Positions 1 to 7,729 of a DNA stretch of 41,379 nucleotides are shown one piece after another. Numbering within the stretch: position 1 is the stretch's first letter; each line of letters opens with the position of its first letter. The stretch is from Rhodospirillaceae bacterium (GTDB lineage: Bacteria; Pseudomonadota; Alphaproteobacteria; MPNO01; UBA2964). The notes below the pieces were generated by a model that saw only the letters and a program-made list of their open reading frames with translations, was not told the origin of the DNA and searched no databases. The DNA lies in NCBI GenBank assembly GCA_002712335.1, contig PATI01000013.1, positions 39,619 to 80,997 on the forward strand, given 5' to 3'. A program made the position numbers and the translations under genes.

Positions 1-242
1 TACCGCTCCGCGTGCATTACGTCGGGCTTTTCTTATTATCTCGTGATTGGTCTTAAATTTCATTGATGAATATCAAAATTTTTTTTGGTTTTATGTGGTT
101 TATTGGATATTTAATATATTTTAAGTAAAACTTTAAAGATGATATCGTGATTTGTCGACGGTGAAGCGAAGCTCTTAGTGAATAAGTTTTTTAATAGTTA
201 CTTTCGAGAGTAAAATAGATTTAGAAAAAAAATGGAAAGTTT

Positions 243-1307
243 ATGGCAAGGAAACCTGCAATTTCAATGAAGCATGTTGTCGACCCTGCAGCGTGGACGG
301 CAGATGAACTCAAAAAGGACCAAGGTTGGGTTTATAATTTGTCAGAGACCGATATTGCTGAATTAAACATTTTGGTAAATAACCTTGATAACAAAATTAC
401 GGACGTTTTGGAAATTTCCCCGGAGGAAATTTGTCTGCCTACCCTAGCGCCTAAGTTAAAAGACATCGCTAATGATGTTATTAACGGTAAAGGACTTGCC
501 TTGATCAGAGGCGTGCCTGTGGAGAGATATAGCAGACTTCAGTCGGCTATCGCATTCTGGTGTATTGGTTCCCATATTGGACAACCGGTTTCTCAAAATG
601 CCAAGGGTCATTTGCTTGGTCACGTTCAGGATCTTGGGGGGACATCCTTGTCTAATCCTGGTAATCGCGGCTACCAGACCCATGATGGTCTTCCATACCA
701 CTGTGACTCATGCGATGTGGTTGTACTCATGTGCCTACATCCATCTAAAACCGGTGGTCTCAGTACTGTTGTCAGTTCCTTAAGCATATACAATGAGATG
801 ATTGAAAGAGATCCAAAACTGGCTTTGGCACTCAGTGATGCGATCTATCGAGATAGGCGAAATGAAATTCCCCAGGGGAAGGATCCATGGTTTCAACTTC
901 CAGTTTTTAATTTTTTTGAAGATTATCTTACTGTGAGCTGGCAGGGTGCTTATATTCGGTCGGCGGCTCGATTTAAAGAACTACCCCAGCAGTCACAGAA
1001 TCTCAAAGACGGGCTGGATTTATTTAATAAGTTGGCCAACGAGATGGCTTACTCTATGGAGTTCAAACCCGGGGATGTTCAAATTTTACATAATCATGTA
1101 ACCGTTCATTCACGTACAGCTTATGAAGATTGGCCTGAACCTGAGAGAAAAAGGCATTTGTTGAGACTTTGGCTGGCAACTCCATCAGGTAGACCCTTGC
1201 CTCCGGCTTACGAGGAACGGTATGGCGGTTTAAAAACAGGAGATCGTCCTGCGGGCGGTATAATTGTTCCTGGCACCGTCTTAAAGGCGCCTCTGTATGC
1301 AGAGTGA
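243..1307 (+). CDS. TauD/TfdA-family Fe(II)/2-oxoglutarate dioxygenase
   Basis: A cytoplasmic non-haem iron oxygenase that should couple 2-oxoglutarate decarboxylation to hydroxylation of a small, often anionic, substrate. The 354-residue protein has the facial triad: H153-C-D155 in the HCDSCD stretch and the distal histidine H289 in HNHVTVHSR. Arginine R308 in the RHLLRLW motif is placed to bind the 2-oxoglutarate carboxylate. The length is somewhat above TauD (about 280), as in many uncharacterised family members. The start is an ATG preceded by GGAAAG. It leads a run of + strand catabolic genes, with a 107-base gap to the amidohydrolase gene. The substrate cannot be read from the sequence. 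The family call is firm, the pathway is unknown. Confidence 0.88.
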   Translation: MARKPAISMKHVVDPAAWTADELKKDQGWVYNLSETDIAELNILVNNLDNKITDVLEISPEEICLPTLAPKLKDIANDVINGKGLALIRGVPVERYSRLQSAIAFWCIGSHIGQPVSQNAKGHLLGHVQDLGGTSLSNPGNRGYQTHDGLPYHCDSCDVVVLMCLHPSKTGGLSTVVSSLSIYNEMIERDPKLALALSDAIYRDRRNEIPQGKDPWFQLPVFNFFEDYLTVSWQGAYIRSAARFKELPQQSQNLKDGLDLFNKLANEMAYSMEFKPGDVQILHNHVTVHSRTAYEDWPEPERKRHLLRLWLATPSGRPLPPAYEERYGGLKTGDRPAGGIIVPGTVLKAPLYAE

Positions 1308-1414
1308 ATAAAGGTGATCTGGAATCTAGTTCTTTTTGTAAAAATACTGTATAAATGCTAATAAAATTACAATTTTCTATTTTTTTGGGGACGGGTTTAC
1401 TAAGGAGCAAGTCA

Positions 1415-2623
1415 ATGGATCTAGCAACAAGTGATAAATATCATGCAATGAGTGTTGATAGTTTTGATACCACAAAGCTATTAACAAATGCAGCGAGGCA
1501 GCGTGACGCAAGAAAACTAAATGACTTTCCTATTTTCGATGTTGATGCTCATCATTACGAGGGGGAGTCTATTCAGGAAATTATAAAATATATTGATGAT
1601 GATGTCCTGAATCATTTAGCGCGTGCTAACCCTGCAATTATCGCTCAAGGCAGAGGGGGTTATCAACCAGTAGGCGGACGAGTAACGCGATATCCTCTTA
1701 GGAAAATTGAAGAGACGCCCGCGGACGGTGTACACCGAGACATTCATTTGTCCCGCCGATGGATGGATGCAATGGGTATCGATTACATTGGTCTTTTCCC
1801 TACTGGTATGCTGGGAATAGGACTTGCGCCGCAGGTGGAAGTTGAGGTCCAGTATGCCAAGGCATATATGCGCTGGTTGACTGAGGAACTTCTTCCTAGC
1901 GACTCGCGTATAAAGGGTTATGTATTTTTACCTTTTAATAGTCCCGAGGCGGCCTATGAGATGGCTTTGGAATTTGCAGACAAAAAAGGCATTGTCGGCT
2001 TCCTTATCACCAGCCCAAGGTACAAGCCTGTTCACGATAATGCCTATATGAAAACTTATCGTTTCATAGAGGAAACCGGTATGCCCTTAATTTTTCATTC
2101 GGGGCTTAATTGGAATGATCCTCTGATGTCGGTTACAAACCGCTTCATTGCTGCTCATGCCCTTGGCTTTACACTTTATAACGTAATTCATATGACGAAT
2201 TGGATTTGTAATGCGCTTAATGAAAGATTTCCAACTCTGGATGTTTGCTGGGTCGAGTCGGGGTTGTCTTGGGTTCCTTGGCTCGGACAGCGGCTAGACA
2301 ATGATTACAAAATGCGGTCATCGGAAATTCCGGGGCTTAAGAAACTACCAAGTGAATATATGGCTGATATGTTCTACACTAACCAGCCCATGGAAAAGCC
2401 AAATGATCTTGATTACTTAGAGATGACTTTCAAATTCATAAAGGCGGAAACTCAACTCCTTTATGCATCAGATTACCCACATTGGGATGCGGATATGCCT
2501 TGTGCAATCTATGATTTACCGTTCTTGGATGAAAAAGCAAAAAGGAATATTCTGGGTGGTAATGCCGTCAGATTATTTAATATAGACGTCTCTGAACGGT
2601 ACCCAAACTATAAGGCGGCTTAA
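1415..2623 (+). CDS. Amidohydrolase family protein (ACMSD/decarboxylase-like, PF04909 type), copy 1
   Basis: A metal-dependent TIM-barrel hydrolase or decarboxylase of 402 residues. The N-terminal metal motif is D42-x-D44-x-H46-x-x-E49 (DVDAHHYE). A second ligand histidine lies in FHSGLNWND (about residue 230) and the catalytic aspartate in ASDYPHWD near residue 355. Known relatives include ACMSD and resorcylate and carboxyvanillate decarboxylases, so C-C or C-N bond cleavage of a carboxylated substrate is plausible. I chose the ATG at 1415, not the in-frame ATG at 1355, because AAGGAG sits just upstream and the resulting N terminus (MDLATSD) aligns with the paralogue at 3451 (MDIPTSD). It is separated from the Rieske gene by a strong hairpin. 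The substrate is unknown. Confidence 0.87.
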   Translation: MDLATSDKYHAMSVDSFDTTKLLTNAARQRDARKLNDFPIFDVDAHHYEGESIQEIIKYIDDDVLNHLARANPAIIAQGRGGYQPVGGRVTRYPLRKIEETPADGVHRDIHLSRRWMDAMGIDYIGLFPTGMLGIGLAPQVEVEVQYAKAYMRWLTEELLPSDSRIKGYVFLPFNSPEAAYEMALEFADKKGIVGFLITSPRYKPVHDNAYMKTYRFIEETGMPLIFHSGLNWNDPLMSVTNRFIAAHALGFTLYNVIHMTNWICNALNERFPTLDVCWVESGLSWVPWLGQRLDNDYKMRSSEIPGLKKLPSEYMADMFYTNQPMEKPNDLDYLEMTFKFIKAETQLLYASDYPHWDADMPCAIYDLPFLDEKAKRNILGGNAVRLFNIDVSERYPNYKAA

Positions 2624-2645
2624 AAGTCATTTGTGTTCGGCTGGA

Positions 2646-2671
2646 AGGCCGGCTCTCAGTCGGGTCGGCCT
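2646..2671 (+). other. Strong intergenic RNA hairpin between amidohydrolase and Rieske genes
   Basis: A 10-bp stem (AGGCCGGCTC with GGGTCGGCCT, two G-U pairs) closes a six-base loop. It lies 23 bases after the amidohydrolase stop codon. No T run follows, so it is not a canonical intrinsic terminator. It could stabilise or process the mRNA or attenuate expression of downstream genes. The structure is seen in the sequence; the role is inferred. Confidence 0.5.
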
Positions 2672-2741
2672 ACAAAGCGTACATTGGGAACATTGTATTT
2701 ACTAAAAGTATTTAAAATATTGAACTTAGAAAGGGAGCGTA

Positions 2742-3113
2742 ATGGCTAAGGAAATATTGGTCGGCAAAGCCTCCGACTTTAAAGAGGGTGACAAGAAAAT
2801 TGTGCCACATGGAAAAAATAGTGAAATAGGAGTTTATTTGGTTCACGGTAATTGGTACGCCTACGCCAACCTTTGTCCACATCAAGGCGGACCCGCATGC
2901 GAAGGATTATTGATGGCGAAAGTCGAGGAAATAATCGCTGAAGATAAGACCTATCAGGGAATGAAATTTAACCACGATGAAATGCATATCGTGTGCCCTT
3001 GGCACGGTTGGGAATTTGATATTGCGGACGGTCAGGCGGTGGCAGACCGTAAGTGGAGCCTTCGAAAATTTGATGTAGAAGTGCGGGGTGAAGACGTCTA
3101 TGTCCTCGCTTGA
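2742..3113 (+). CDS. Rieske [2Fe-2S] ferredoxin-like protein
   Basis: A small cytoplasmic electron carrier of 123 residues. The cluster ligands are C45-x-H47 (CPHQGG) and C85-x-x-H88 (CPWHGW), the standard Rieske pattern. The 37 residues between the two ligand pairs are more than the usual 15-20 of oxygenase ferredoxins, so this is a variant with an insertion. No signal peptide or membrane segment is visible. A GGGAG ribosome binding site precedes the ATG. The gene sits between two paralogous amidohydrolases and overlaps the next small gene by 14 bases, which implies translational coupling. It may donate electrons to an oxygenase encoded elsewhere, such as the ring-hydroxylating dioxygenase at 24352, but that is speculation. 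Confidence 0.88.
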   Translation: MAKEILVGKASDFKEGDKKIVPHGKNSEIGVYLVHGNWYAYANLCPHQGGPACEGLLMAKVEEIIAEDKTYQGMKFNHDEMHIVCPWHGWEFDIADGQAVADRKWSLRKFDVEVRGEDVYVLA

Positions 3114-3441
3114 ACCAGATCCCAGAGCCGCTGACCTTCCTGAGGGTGGCGAGGTTATTGCCCATATTCCGCAGGAAGAAGAGGCGTTGAGAGTATTTGC
3201 CAAAGCAATAAGTGATGTCCCAGCTGGTGAACCAATACCAGAGGAAGTTATTCAAGAAGGTCTCACTGCCTTGACGAGGCTTTATGCAGTGAAATTTCAG
3301 CTTGGAGAGCGTTGGGAACCGTTTACACCAAATAATACTGTGCCCGCGACAGCCGCGATGATTATGTGCACAGCTATGCTGAGGGGTGTGAATGTTGAAG
3401 TCTTCGAGCTGGGTATGTGGCAAAGTTGGTCCGGCGCGTAG
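3100..3441 (+). CDS. Unrecognised 113-residue protein, coupled to the Rieske gene
   Basis: I do not recognise a family. The product is an acidic, mainly helical-looking soluble protein with no signal peptide and no cysteine pair that would suggest a metal site. The middle is rich in Glu and Pro (AHIPQEEEALRVF) and the C terminus ends in a hydrophobic and Trp-containing tail (GMWQSWSG). The ATG at 3100 overlaps the end of the Rieske gene by 14 bases; an upstream in-frame GTG at 3088 would add four residues. The stop lies nine bases before the second amidohydrolase. The tight packing argues that it is a real gene acting with the flanking ferredoxin and amidohydrolases, perhaps as a subunit or chaperone. 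That role is inference only. Confidence 0.7.
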   Translation: MSSLEPDPRAADLPEGGEVIAHIPQEEEALRVFAKAISDVPAGEPIPEEVIQEGLTALTRLYAVKFQLGERWEPFTPNNTVPATAAMIMCTAMLRGVNVEVFELGMWQSWSGA

Positions 3442-3450
3442 AGGTTATTA

Positions 3451-4677
3451 ATGGATATTCCTACAAGTGATCTTCACAAGCAGTCAGTTCAGTCACTAGA
3501 TACTACCACTCTTTTATCAAATGCAGCTCGTCAACGCGATGCAAGGAATTATGCTTCATTTCCAATAGTAGATGTTGATTGCCATCATTATGAGAATGAG
3601 TCACTTCAGGAGATCGTTAAATATATTGATGACCCAGTTCTTAAACAAATGGGTCAACTTTATACAGGGGGTGGTACAGGAGGTCAGACCCCATTCAATC
3701 CCGGATTGGTCGGTTATCAGGATGTGGCAGGGAGGGGCACTGGTTACCCCCTGCGTAAAACCGAGACTACACCTGGGGATGGAAACCATCGCGATGTTCA
3801 CCTTTCTCTGCGCTGGATGGATGCGATGGGTGTTGATTATGTTTGTTTGTTTCCCACCCCGATGCTGAGTTTGGGGTTGCATCCTCAGCCAGAGGTCGAA
3901 GGTGCGCTGGCCAGAGCTTATAATCGTTGGTTATTAGAGAATATAACGTCTAAAAATGAACGTATCAAAACGATGTTGTATGTTCCCTTCAACGATGCTG
4001 AGGCAGCTTTTCAGACAGTTCAAGAGTTTGGGAGCCACCCGGATGTTATAGGGTTCATGATATGTTCTGTTCGCTACAACGGTGTTCATGAAAATCAATA
4101 TATGAAAACTTACTCCTTGATTGAGGAACTTGGTAAGCCTCTCGGTTTTCATAGCAATTATAATTGGAATGATAGGCTAGTAGGAAACAGCAACCGTTTC
4201 TTGGTAACGCATGCTCTTGGCTTTACAGTTTATAACGCCGTCCATTTATGTAATTGGGTTATAAATGGCCTCCCTGAACGTTTTCCCAAATTAAAAACAA
4301 TATGGATTGAGTCGGGTTTAGCGTGGGTCCCGTGGGTAATGCAGCGGTTGGATAATGATTACAAAATGCGTTGGTCAGAGGCGCCATCCCTAAAAGGGTT
4401 ACCTAGCGATTACATGCGAGAAATGTATTATTCAAGCCAGCCAATGGAAAAGCCAGATCGTGATGATGTCTTGGAAATGACCTTTGATTTAATAAACGCT
4501 GAAACACAATTGCTGTGGGCATCTGATTACCCTCATTGGGATATGGATGTACCTAGCGTCATTTACGATTTGCCTTTTCTTGATGAGAGGCAAAAACATA
4601 AAATTCTGGGTGGAAACGCAATTCAACTTTTCGGTTTGGACGTAAAAGACCGATTTCCAAATTATAAGCCAATATAA
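3451..4677 (+). CDS. Amidohydrolase family protein, copy 2 (paralogue of the 1415 gene)
   Basis: A 408-residue metal-dependent hydrolase or decarboxylase closely related along its whole length to the gene at 1415. Both share the same N-terminal motif, here D41-x-D43-C-H45-x-x-E48, the WMDAMG and LDNDYKMR stretches, and the ASDYPHWD catalytic segment. A small insertion rich in Gly follows residue 70. It is preceded by GAGG with a six-base spacer. The stop lies 11 bases before the MmgE/PrpD gene, so the two are almost certainly co-transcribed. The pair could be two subunits of one hetero-oligomer or two isoenzymes with different substrates; the sequence does not decide which. Confidence 0.88.
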   Translation: MDIPTSDLHKQSVQSLDTTTLLSNAARQRDARNYASFPIVDVDCHHYENESLQEIVKYIDDPVLKQMGQLYTGGGTGGQTPFNPGLVGYQDVAGRGTGYPLRKTETTPGDGNHRDVHLSLRWMDAMGVDYVCLFPTPMLSLGLHPQPEVEGALARAYNRWLLENITSKNERIKTMLYVPFNDAEAAFQTVQEFGSHPDVIGFMICSVRYNGVHENQYMKTYSLIEELGKPLGFHSNYNWNDRLVGNSNRFLVTHALGFTVYNAVHLCNWVINGLPERFPKLKTIWIESGLAWVPWVMQRLDNDYKMRWSEAPSLKGLPSDYMREMYYSSQPMEKPDRDDVLEMTFDLINAETQLLWASDYPHWDMDVPSVIYDLPFLDERQKHKILGGNAIQLFGLDVKDRFPNYKPI

Positions 4678-4687
4678 CGGGCTAGGG

Positions 4688-5983
4688 ATGACATTAACGG
4701 AAAGTCTTATCAGTCTTATCCGAAACAAGACGGTTACAAAAAAAGATCTCCATAAAACAGCATTATTTACATTAGATGCCGTCGCTAATCTCGTTGCAGG
4801 CCGGAACTCTATTCCAGGTAAGAAGTTGCTTGAATGGGGCTTGAAACGGCAAGAAGATGCTGCTCGCCGCGCATTTTTAATGGGTGGTTTGATGCATATT
4901 CTCGAGGTAGACGATGTTCATAGAGCATCGGTTGTACATACCGGTTGCGTAACGGTGCCAGTTGCTTTGTCATTGGCTATGGACAAAAATATTTCGGGGG
5001 CCGATTTTCTTAGAGCCGTTCTTTATGGATTTGAAGCGGCTTCCCGAGTTGGAATGTCGGTTGGTCCGTCGCATTATAAAATTTGGCATAATACAGCAAC
5101 CTGCGGCCCCTACGGCAGTGCTTTAACTGCAGCGACTCTATTGGATCTAACAGATGAACAAAGTGTGCACGCGTTAGGGAATGCTGGCACCCAATCATCT
5201 GGCTTCTGGGAGTTTCTAAAAACTGGAGCTATGAGTAAACATTTGCACGCCGGCCGGGCCGCAGAAGCGGGTCTGGTTGCTGCCGAGTTGGCGGCTTTGG
5301 ACTTTACCGGGGCCCCTAAAATCCTTGAGGGTTCAACTGGATTTTATTCTGGTGCTTGCCCTGACCCCCAACCTGATGCTGTCTTGTGTGATCCGGAAGG
5401 ACAATGGCAGGTGCACCTAACCTCCATAAAGCCTTGGCCTTCTTGTCGTCACACCCACCCGGCGATTGATGCTGCGTTATCGGTTCATAAAGATTTGAAT
5501 GGTATGCCGATTGCAGAAGTTAAAGTAAAAACATATCAAGCGGCCATTGATGTGTGCGATCGACCAATTTCTACTAGTGAATACGAAGGTAAATTCTCCA
5601 TTCAGCATTGTGTTTCCGCTGCCCTACAAAGAGGGAATATCAATTTTTCAGATTTTGGAGAGAAGGCCCGCAGTGACGCCTCCAAATTAGCCGAAAAGGT
5701 AATTTTGATTGCTAGTGAACCGTATGCATCCTCCTATCCGAATTCGTGGGGTGCTGAGGTATTAGTTGTTCTTGAAGATGGCAGAGAGCTCATGTCTTCC
5801 AAACCGGAATGCAAAGGTGACCCCGAGGCTATGCTAGCTGATGAAGAATTGATTAGAAAAGCCGAGGAACTATTATACTTTGGCGGTTTAAATAATCCGG
5901 CCCCGGTCATTGATGGCGTCTTGGAGATGGTTGAAGGCGGTGTATCCCCAAATTTCGGTAATATTTTGAAATTCACTGACTAA
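4688..5983 (+). CDS. MmgE/PrpD family protein
   Basis: A 431-residue member of the 2-methylcitrate dehydratase / cis-aconitate decarboxylase family, which removes water or CO2 from tricarboxylic or related acids. The family-typical stretches LEVDDVHRASVVHTGCVTVP and HLHAGRAAEAG, and the histidine-rich SCRHTHPAID segment, are present. It is shorter and distinct in sequence from the prpD-like gene at 9857. That one sits in a methylcitrate operon; this one belongs to the amidohydrolase operon, 11 bases after the stop of copy 2. It is likely to act on a different acid in the operon's own pathway. The family call is firm, the substrate unknown. Confidence 0.85.
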   Translation: MTLTESLISLIRNKTVTKKDLHKTALFTLDAVANLVAGRNSIPGKKLLEWGLKRQEDAARRAFLMGGLMHILEVDDVHRASVVHTGCVTVPVALSLAMDKNISGADFLRAVLYGFEAASRVGMSVGPSHYKIWHNTATCGPYGSALTAATLLDLTDEQSVHALGNAGTQSSGFWEFLKTGAMSKHLHAGRAAEAGLVAAELAALDFTGAPKILEGSTGFYSGACPDPQPDAVLCDPEGQWQVHLTSIKPWPSCRHTHPAIDAALSVHKDLNGMPIAEVKVKTYQAAIDVCDRPISTSEYEGKFSIQHCVSAALQRGNINFSDFGEKARSDASKLAEKVILIASEPYASSYPNSWGAEVLVVLEDGRELMSSKPECKGDPEAMLADEELIRKAEELLYFGGLNNPAPVIDGVLEMVEGGVSPNFGNILKFTD

Positions 5984-6025
5984 TCATTTTATTAAAATAT
6001 TTTAGAAAATTCAGAGAGTTGTAAT

Positions 6026-6847
6026 ATGGACCAAGCAGAGAAGGCAGAAAAGTTTTTAAATTTACATAAGGATGGGACCTTTATTTTGCCTAATGCATGG
6101 GATGTCGCCAGTGCATGTGTTTTGGTTGATGTTGGCTATGAAGCGATAGCGACCACAAGTGGTGGTTGCGCATTCTCTATGGGATTTTGTGATGGAGAAA
6201 ATATTGGTCGTGAAGGGATGGCTGAAGTGGTTGGACGAATAGCAAGGAATGTAAATATACCGGTAAGTGCTGATATGGAAGCTGGTTATGGTCCTTTGCC
6301 TGAAGATGTTGCGAAAACTATAAAAGCGGCACTCGATGCCGGAGTGGTAGGGGTAAATATTGAAGATAGCATTAAAATTGGTCCTCGTAGACTGTATGAT
6401 TTTGAGATAGCGGTGGAACGTATACGCTCTGCGAGGATATCGGCTGATAAGTATGGTATCCCCGCAGTAATTAATGCTCGGACCGATGGCTATACGTTGG
6501 GTGGAGATGAAGACATGTTTGATGAAACGGTTAGACGTGCAAATGCCTATCTAGAGGCCGGGGCAAACTGTGCATTTGTTATTGGCGTCAGAGACGGAGC
6601 CCTAATCCAAAGACTAGTTTCTTCGGTCGATGGAGCGGTAAATATTTTAGCCGGGCCAGGAACACCTCCGATATCAGAGTTGAAAAGAATTGGAGTACGC
6701 AGGGTAACGGTGGGAGGTAATTTAGCTAAGGCCGCATATTCACTTGTTATGAAAGCTGCTAAAGAAATGAAATTTGATGGAACATATAACTTTGCCGCAG
6801 GCATTTATTCGCAAGCAGAAATGCATAGGATGATAAAAGGTGAGTAA
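6026..6847 (+). CDS. Isocitrate lyase / PEP mutase family protein (oxaloacetate-decarboxylase-like)
   Basis: A 273-residue TIM-barrel enzyme expected to cleave or decarboxylate a 2-oxo or 2-hydroxy acid with Mg2+. The metal-binding segment SADMEAGYG (around D83) and NIEDS (111-115) are present. The KKCGH/KRCGH loop that carries the catalytic cysteine of isocitrate and methylisocitrate lyases is missing after NIEDS, where it reads IKIGPRRLYD. This points to the decarboxylase, hydrolase or phosphonopyruvate-type branch rather than to a true lyase. A GAGAG element precedes the ATG. It closes the + strand operon and may convert the product of the preceding MmgE/PrpD enzyme. Confidence 0.83.
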   Translation: MDQAEKAEKFLNLHKDGTFILPNAWDVASACVLVDVGYEAIATTSGGCAFSMGFCDGENIGREGMAEVVGRIARNVNIPVSADMEAGYGPLPEDVAKTIKAALDAGVVGVNIEDSIKIGPRRLYDFEIAVERIRSARISADKYGIPAVINARTDGYTLGGDEDMFDETVRRANAYLEAGANCAFVIGVRDGALIQRLVSSVDGAVNILAGPGTPPISELKRIGVRRVTVGGNLAKAAYSLVMKAAKEMKFDGTYNFAAGIYSQAEMHRMIKGE

Positions 6848-6875
6848 AGTATTAAAAATATTTTTTAAATACTTT
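6846..6875. terminator. Possible bidirectional AT-rich terminator
   Basis: An inverted repeat, AAAGTATT and AATACTTT, with further A/T pairing inside, lies between two convergent genes and overlaps the SDR stop codon. There is no GC-rich stem, so termination efficiency is doubtful. The T-rich run on each strand makes it a candidate. Confidence 0.35.
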
Positions 6876-7653
6876 TAATATACCCCCCATCGACTCTTAT
6901 GAGGCTTCCGGTAAGGTAACTCGCGCAATTGCTTAGTATAAATGTTGCTACATCCGAAAACTCTTTAATACTTCCGTATCTTCCTGTCGGTATTGTGTCT
7001 CTTGAGGCTTTGACAATTTGTTCAAGTGATTTTCCTGTTCTTTTTGCCGCTGCGGCATCAATTTGATTAACCCTTTCGGTGTGAATTCTGCCCGGTTGGA
7101 TGGTATTTACCGTTACGCCGTCTTTAGCAATTTCAGTTGCTAGTGTTTTAGCCCAACCTAAAAGCGATGACCTTAACGTATTTGAAACACCTAAACCGGG
7201 TATTGGTTGAGTGGTGCCGGAGCTGGAAATTATTAATATACGTCCCCAATTCATTTTCCGCATGCCGGGGATGAAAGCGCTTGTAATTTCTATTTGGCTC
7301 AGGACCATTGGACGAAAATGCTTGGAAAAAGTTTCAGGCTCAATATCATTCATCGCCCCTGGTGGAGGGCCACCACCATTGTTGACAACGATGTCAAAGC
7401 CGTCGAAATCTTGTTTAGCAAGGTTTATAAATTTTGAAACAGAGGCCTGATCTGTTAAATCTAATTTATAACCATTTACTTTTCCGTTTGATTTGCTCTC
7501 TAGTTTGTTTGTTATTGTTTTTAATGTCTGATTATTACGACTGCATATTGCAATATCTACCCCTTCAGAAATGAGGTTCTCGGCTATTCCAAGTCCTAAA
7601 CCTCCTGAGCTTCCTAATACAAGAGCACGTTTTCCATTTAGTCCTAAATCCAA
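6865..7653 (-). CDS. Atypical SDR-family protein lacking the YxxxK catalytic pair
   Basis: A 262-residue Rossmann-fold protein with the nucleotide motif GSSGGLG (14-20) and NNGGGPPPG (91-99). Serines 143-145 sit at the catalytic serine position. Where a classical SDR has Tyr-x-x-x-Lys, this one reads GVSNTLR (155-161). This resembles a known SDR side branch with the SN..R pattern instead of Tyr/Lys, so it may be an atypical reductase. The start is TTG, preceded by AAGGAG with an eight-base spacer. It is the last gene of the - strand run after the NIPSNAP and ThDP genes, 76 bases after the latter. The substrate is unknown. Confidence 0.85.
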   Translation of the reverse strand: MDLGLNGKRALVLGSSGGLGLGIAENLISEGVDIAICSRNNQTLKTITNKLESKSNGKVNGYKLDLTDQASVSKFINLAKQDFDGFDIVVNNGGGPPPGAMNDIEPETFSKHFRPMVLSQIEITSAFIPGMRKMNWGRILIISSSGTTQPIPGLGVSNTLRSSLLGWAKTLATEIAKDGVTVNTIQPGRIHTERVNQIDAAAAKRTGKSLEQIVKASRDTIPTGRYGSIKEFSDVATFILSNCASYLTGSLIRVDGGYIKSI

Positions 7654-7729
7654 AAGAAGGTCTCCTTATCCAATTCTAATATCTAAAATTTCTTAAAGAA
7701 AATCTTTGTTTCCTTTTAGGTTTCTCTTA

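Noticed and set aside
1..66. Possible 3' end of an upstream gene at the left edge
   Set aside because: All three forward frames are open for a short distance and none is recognisable. Bases 67-242 are AT-rich without a visible gene.
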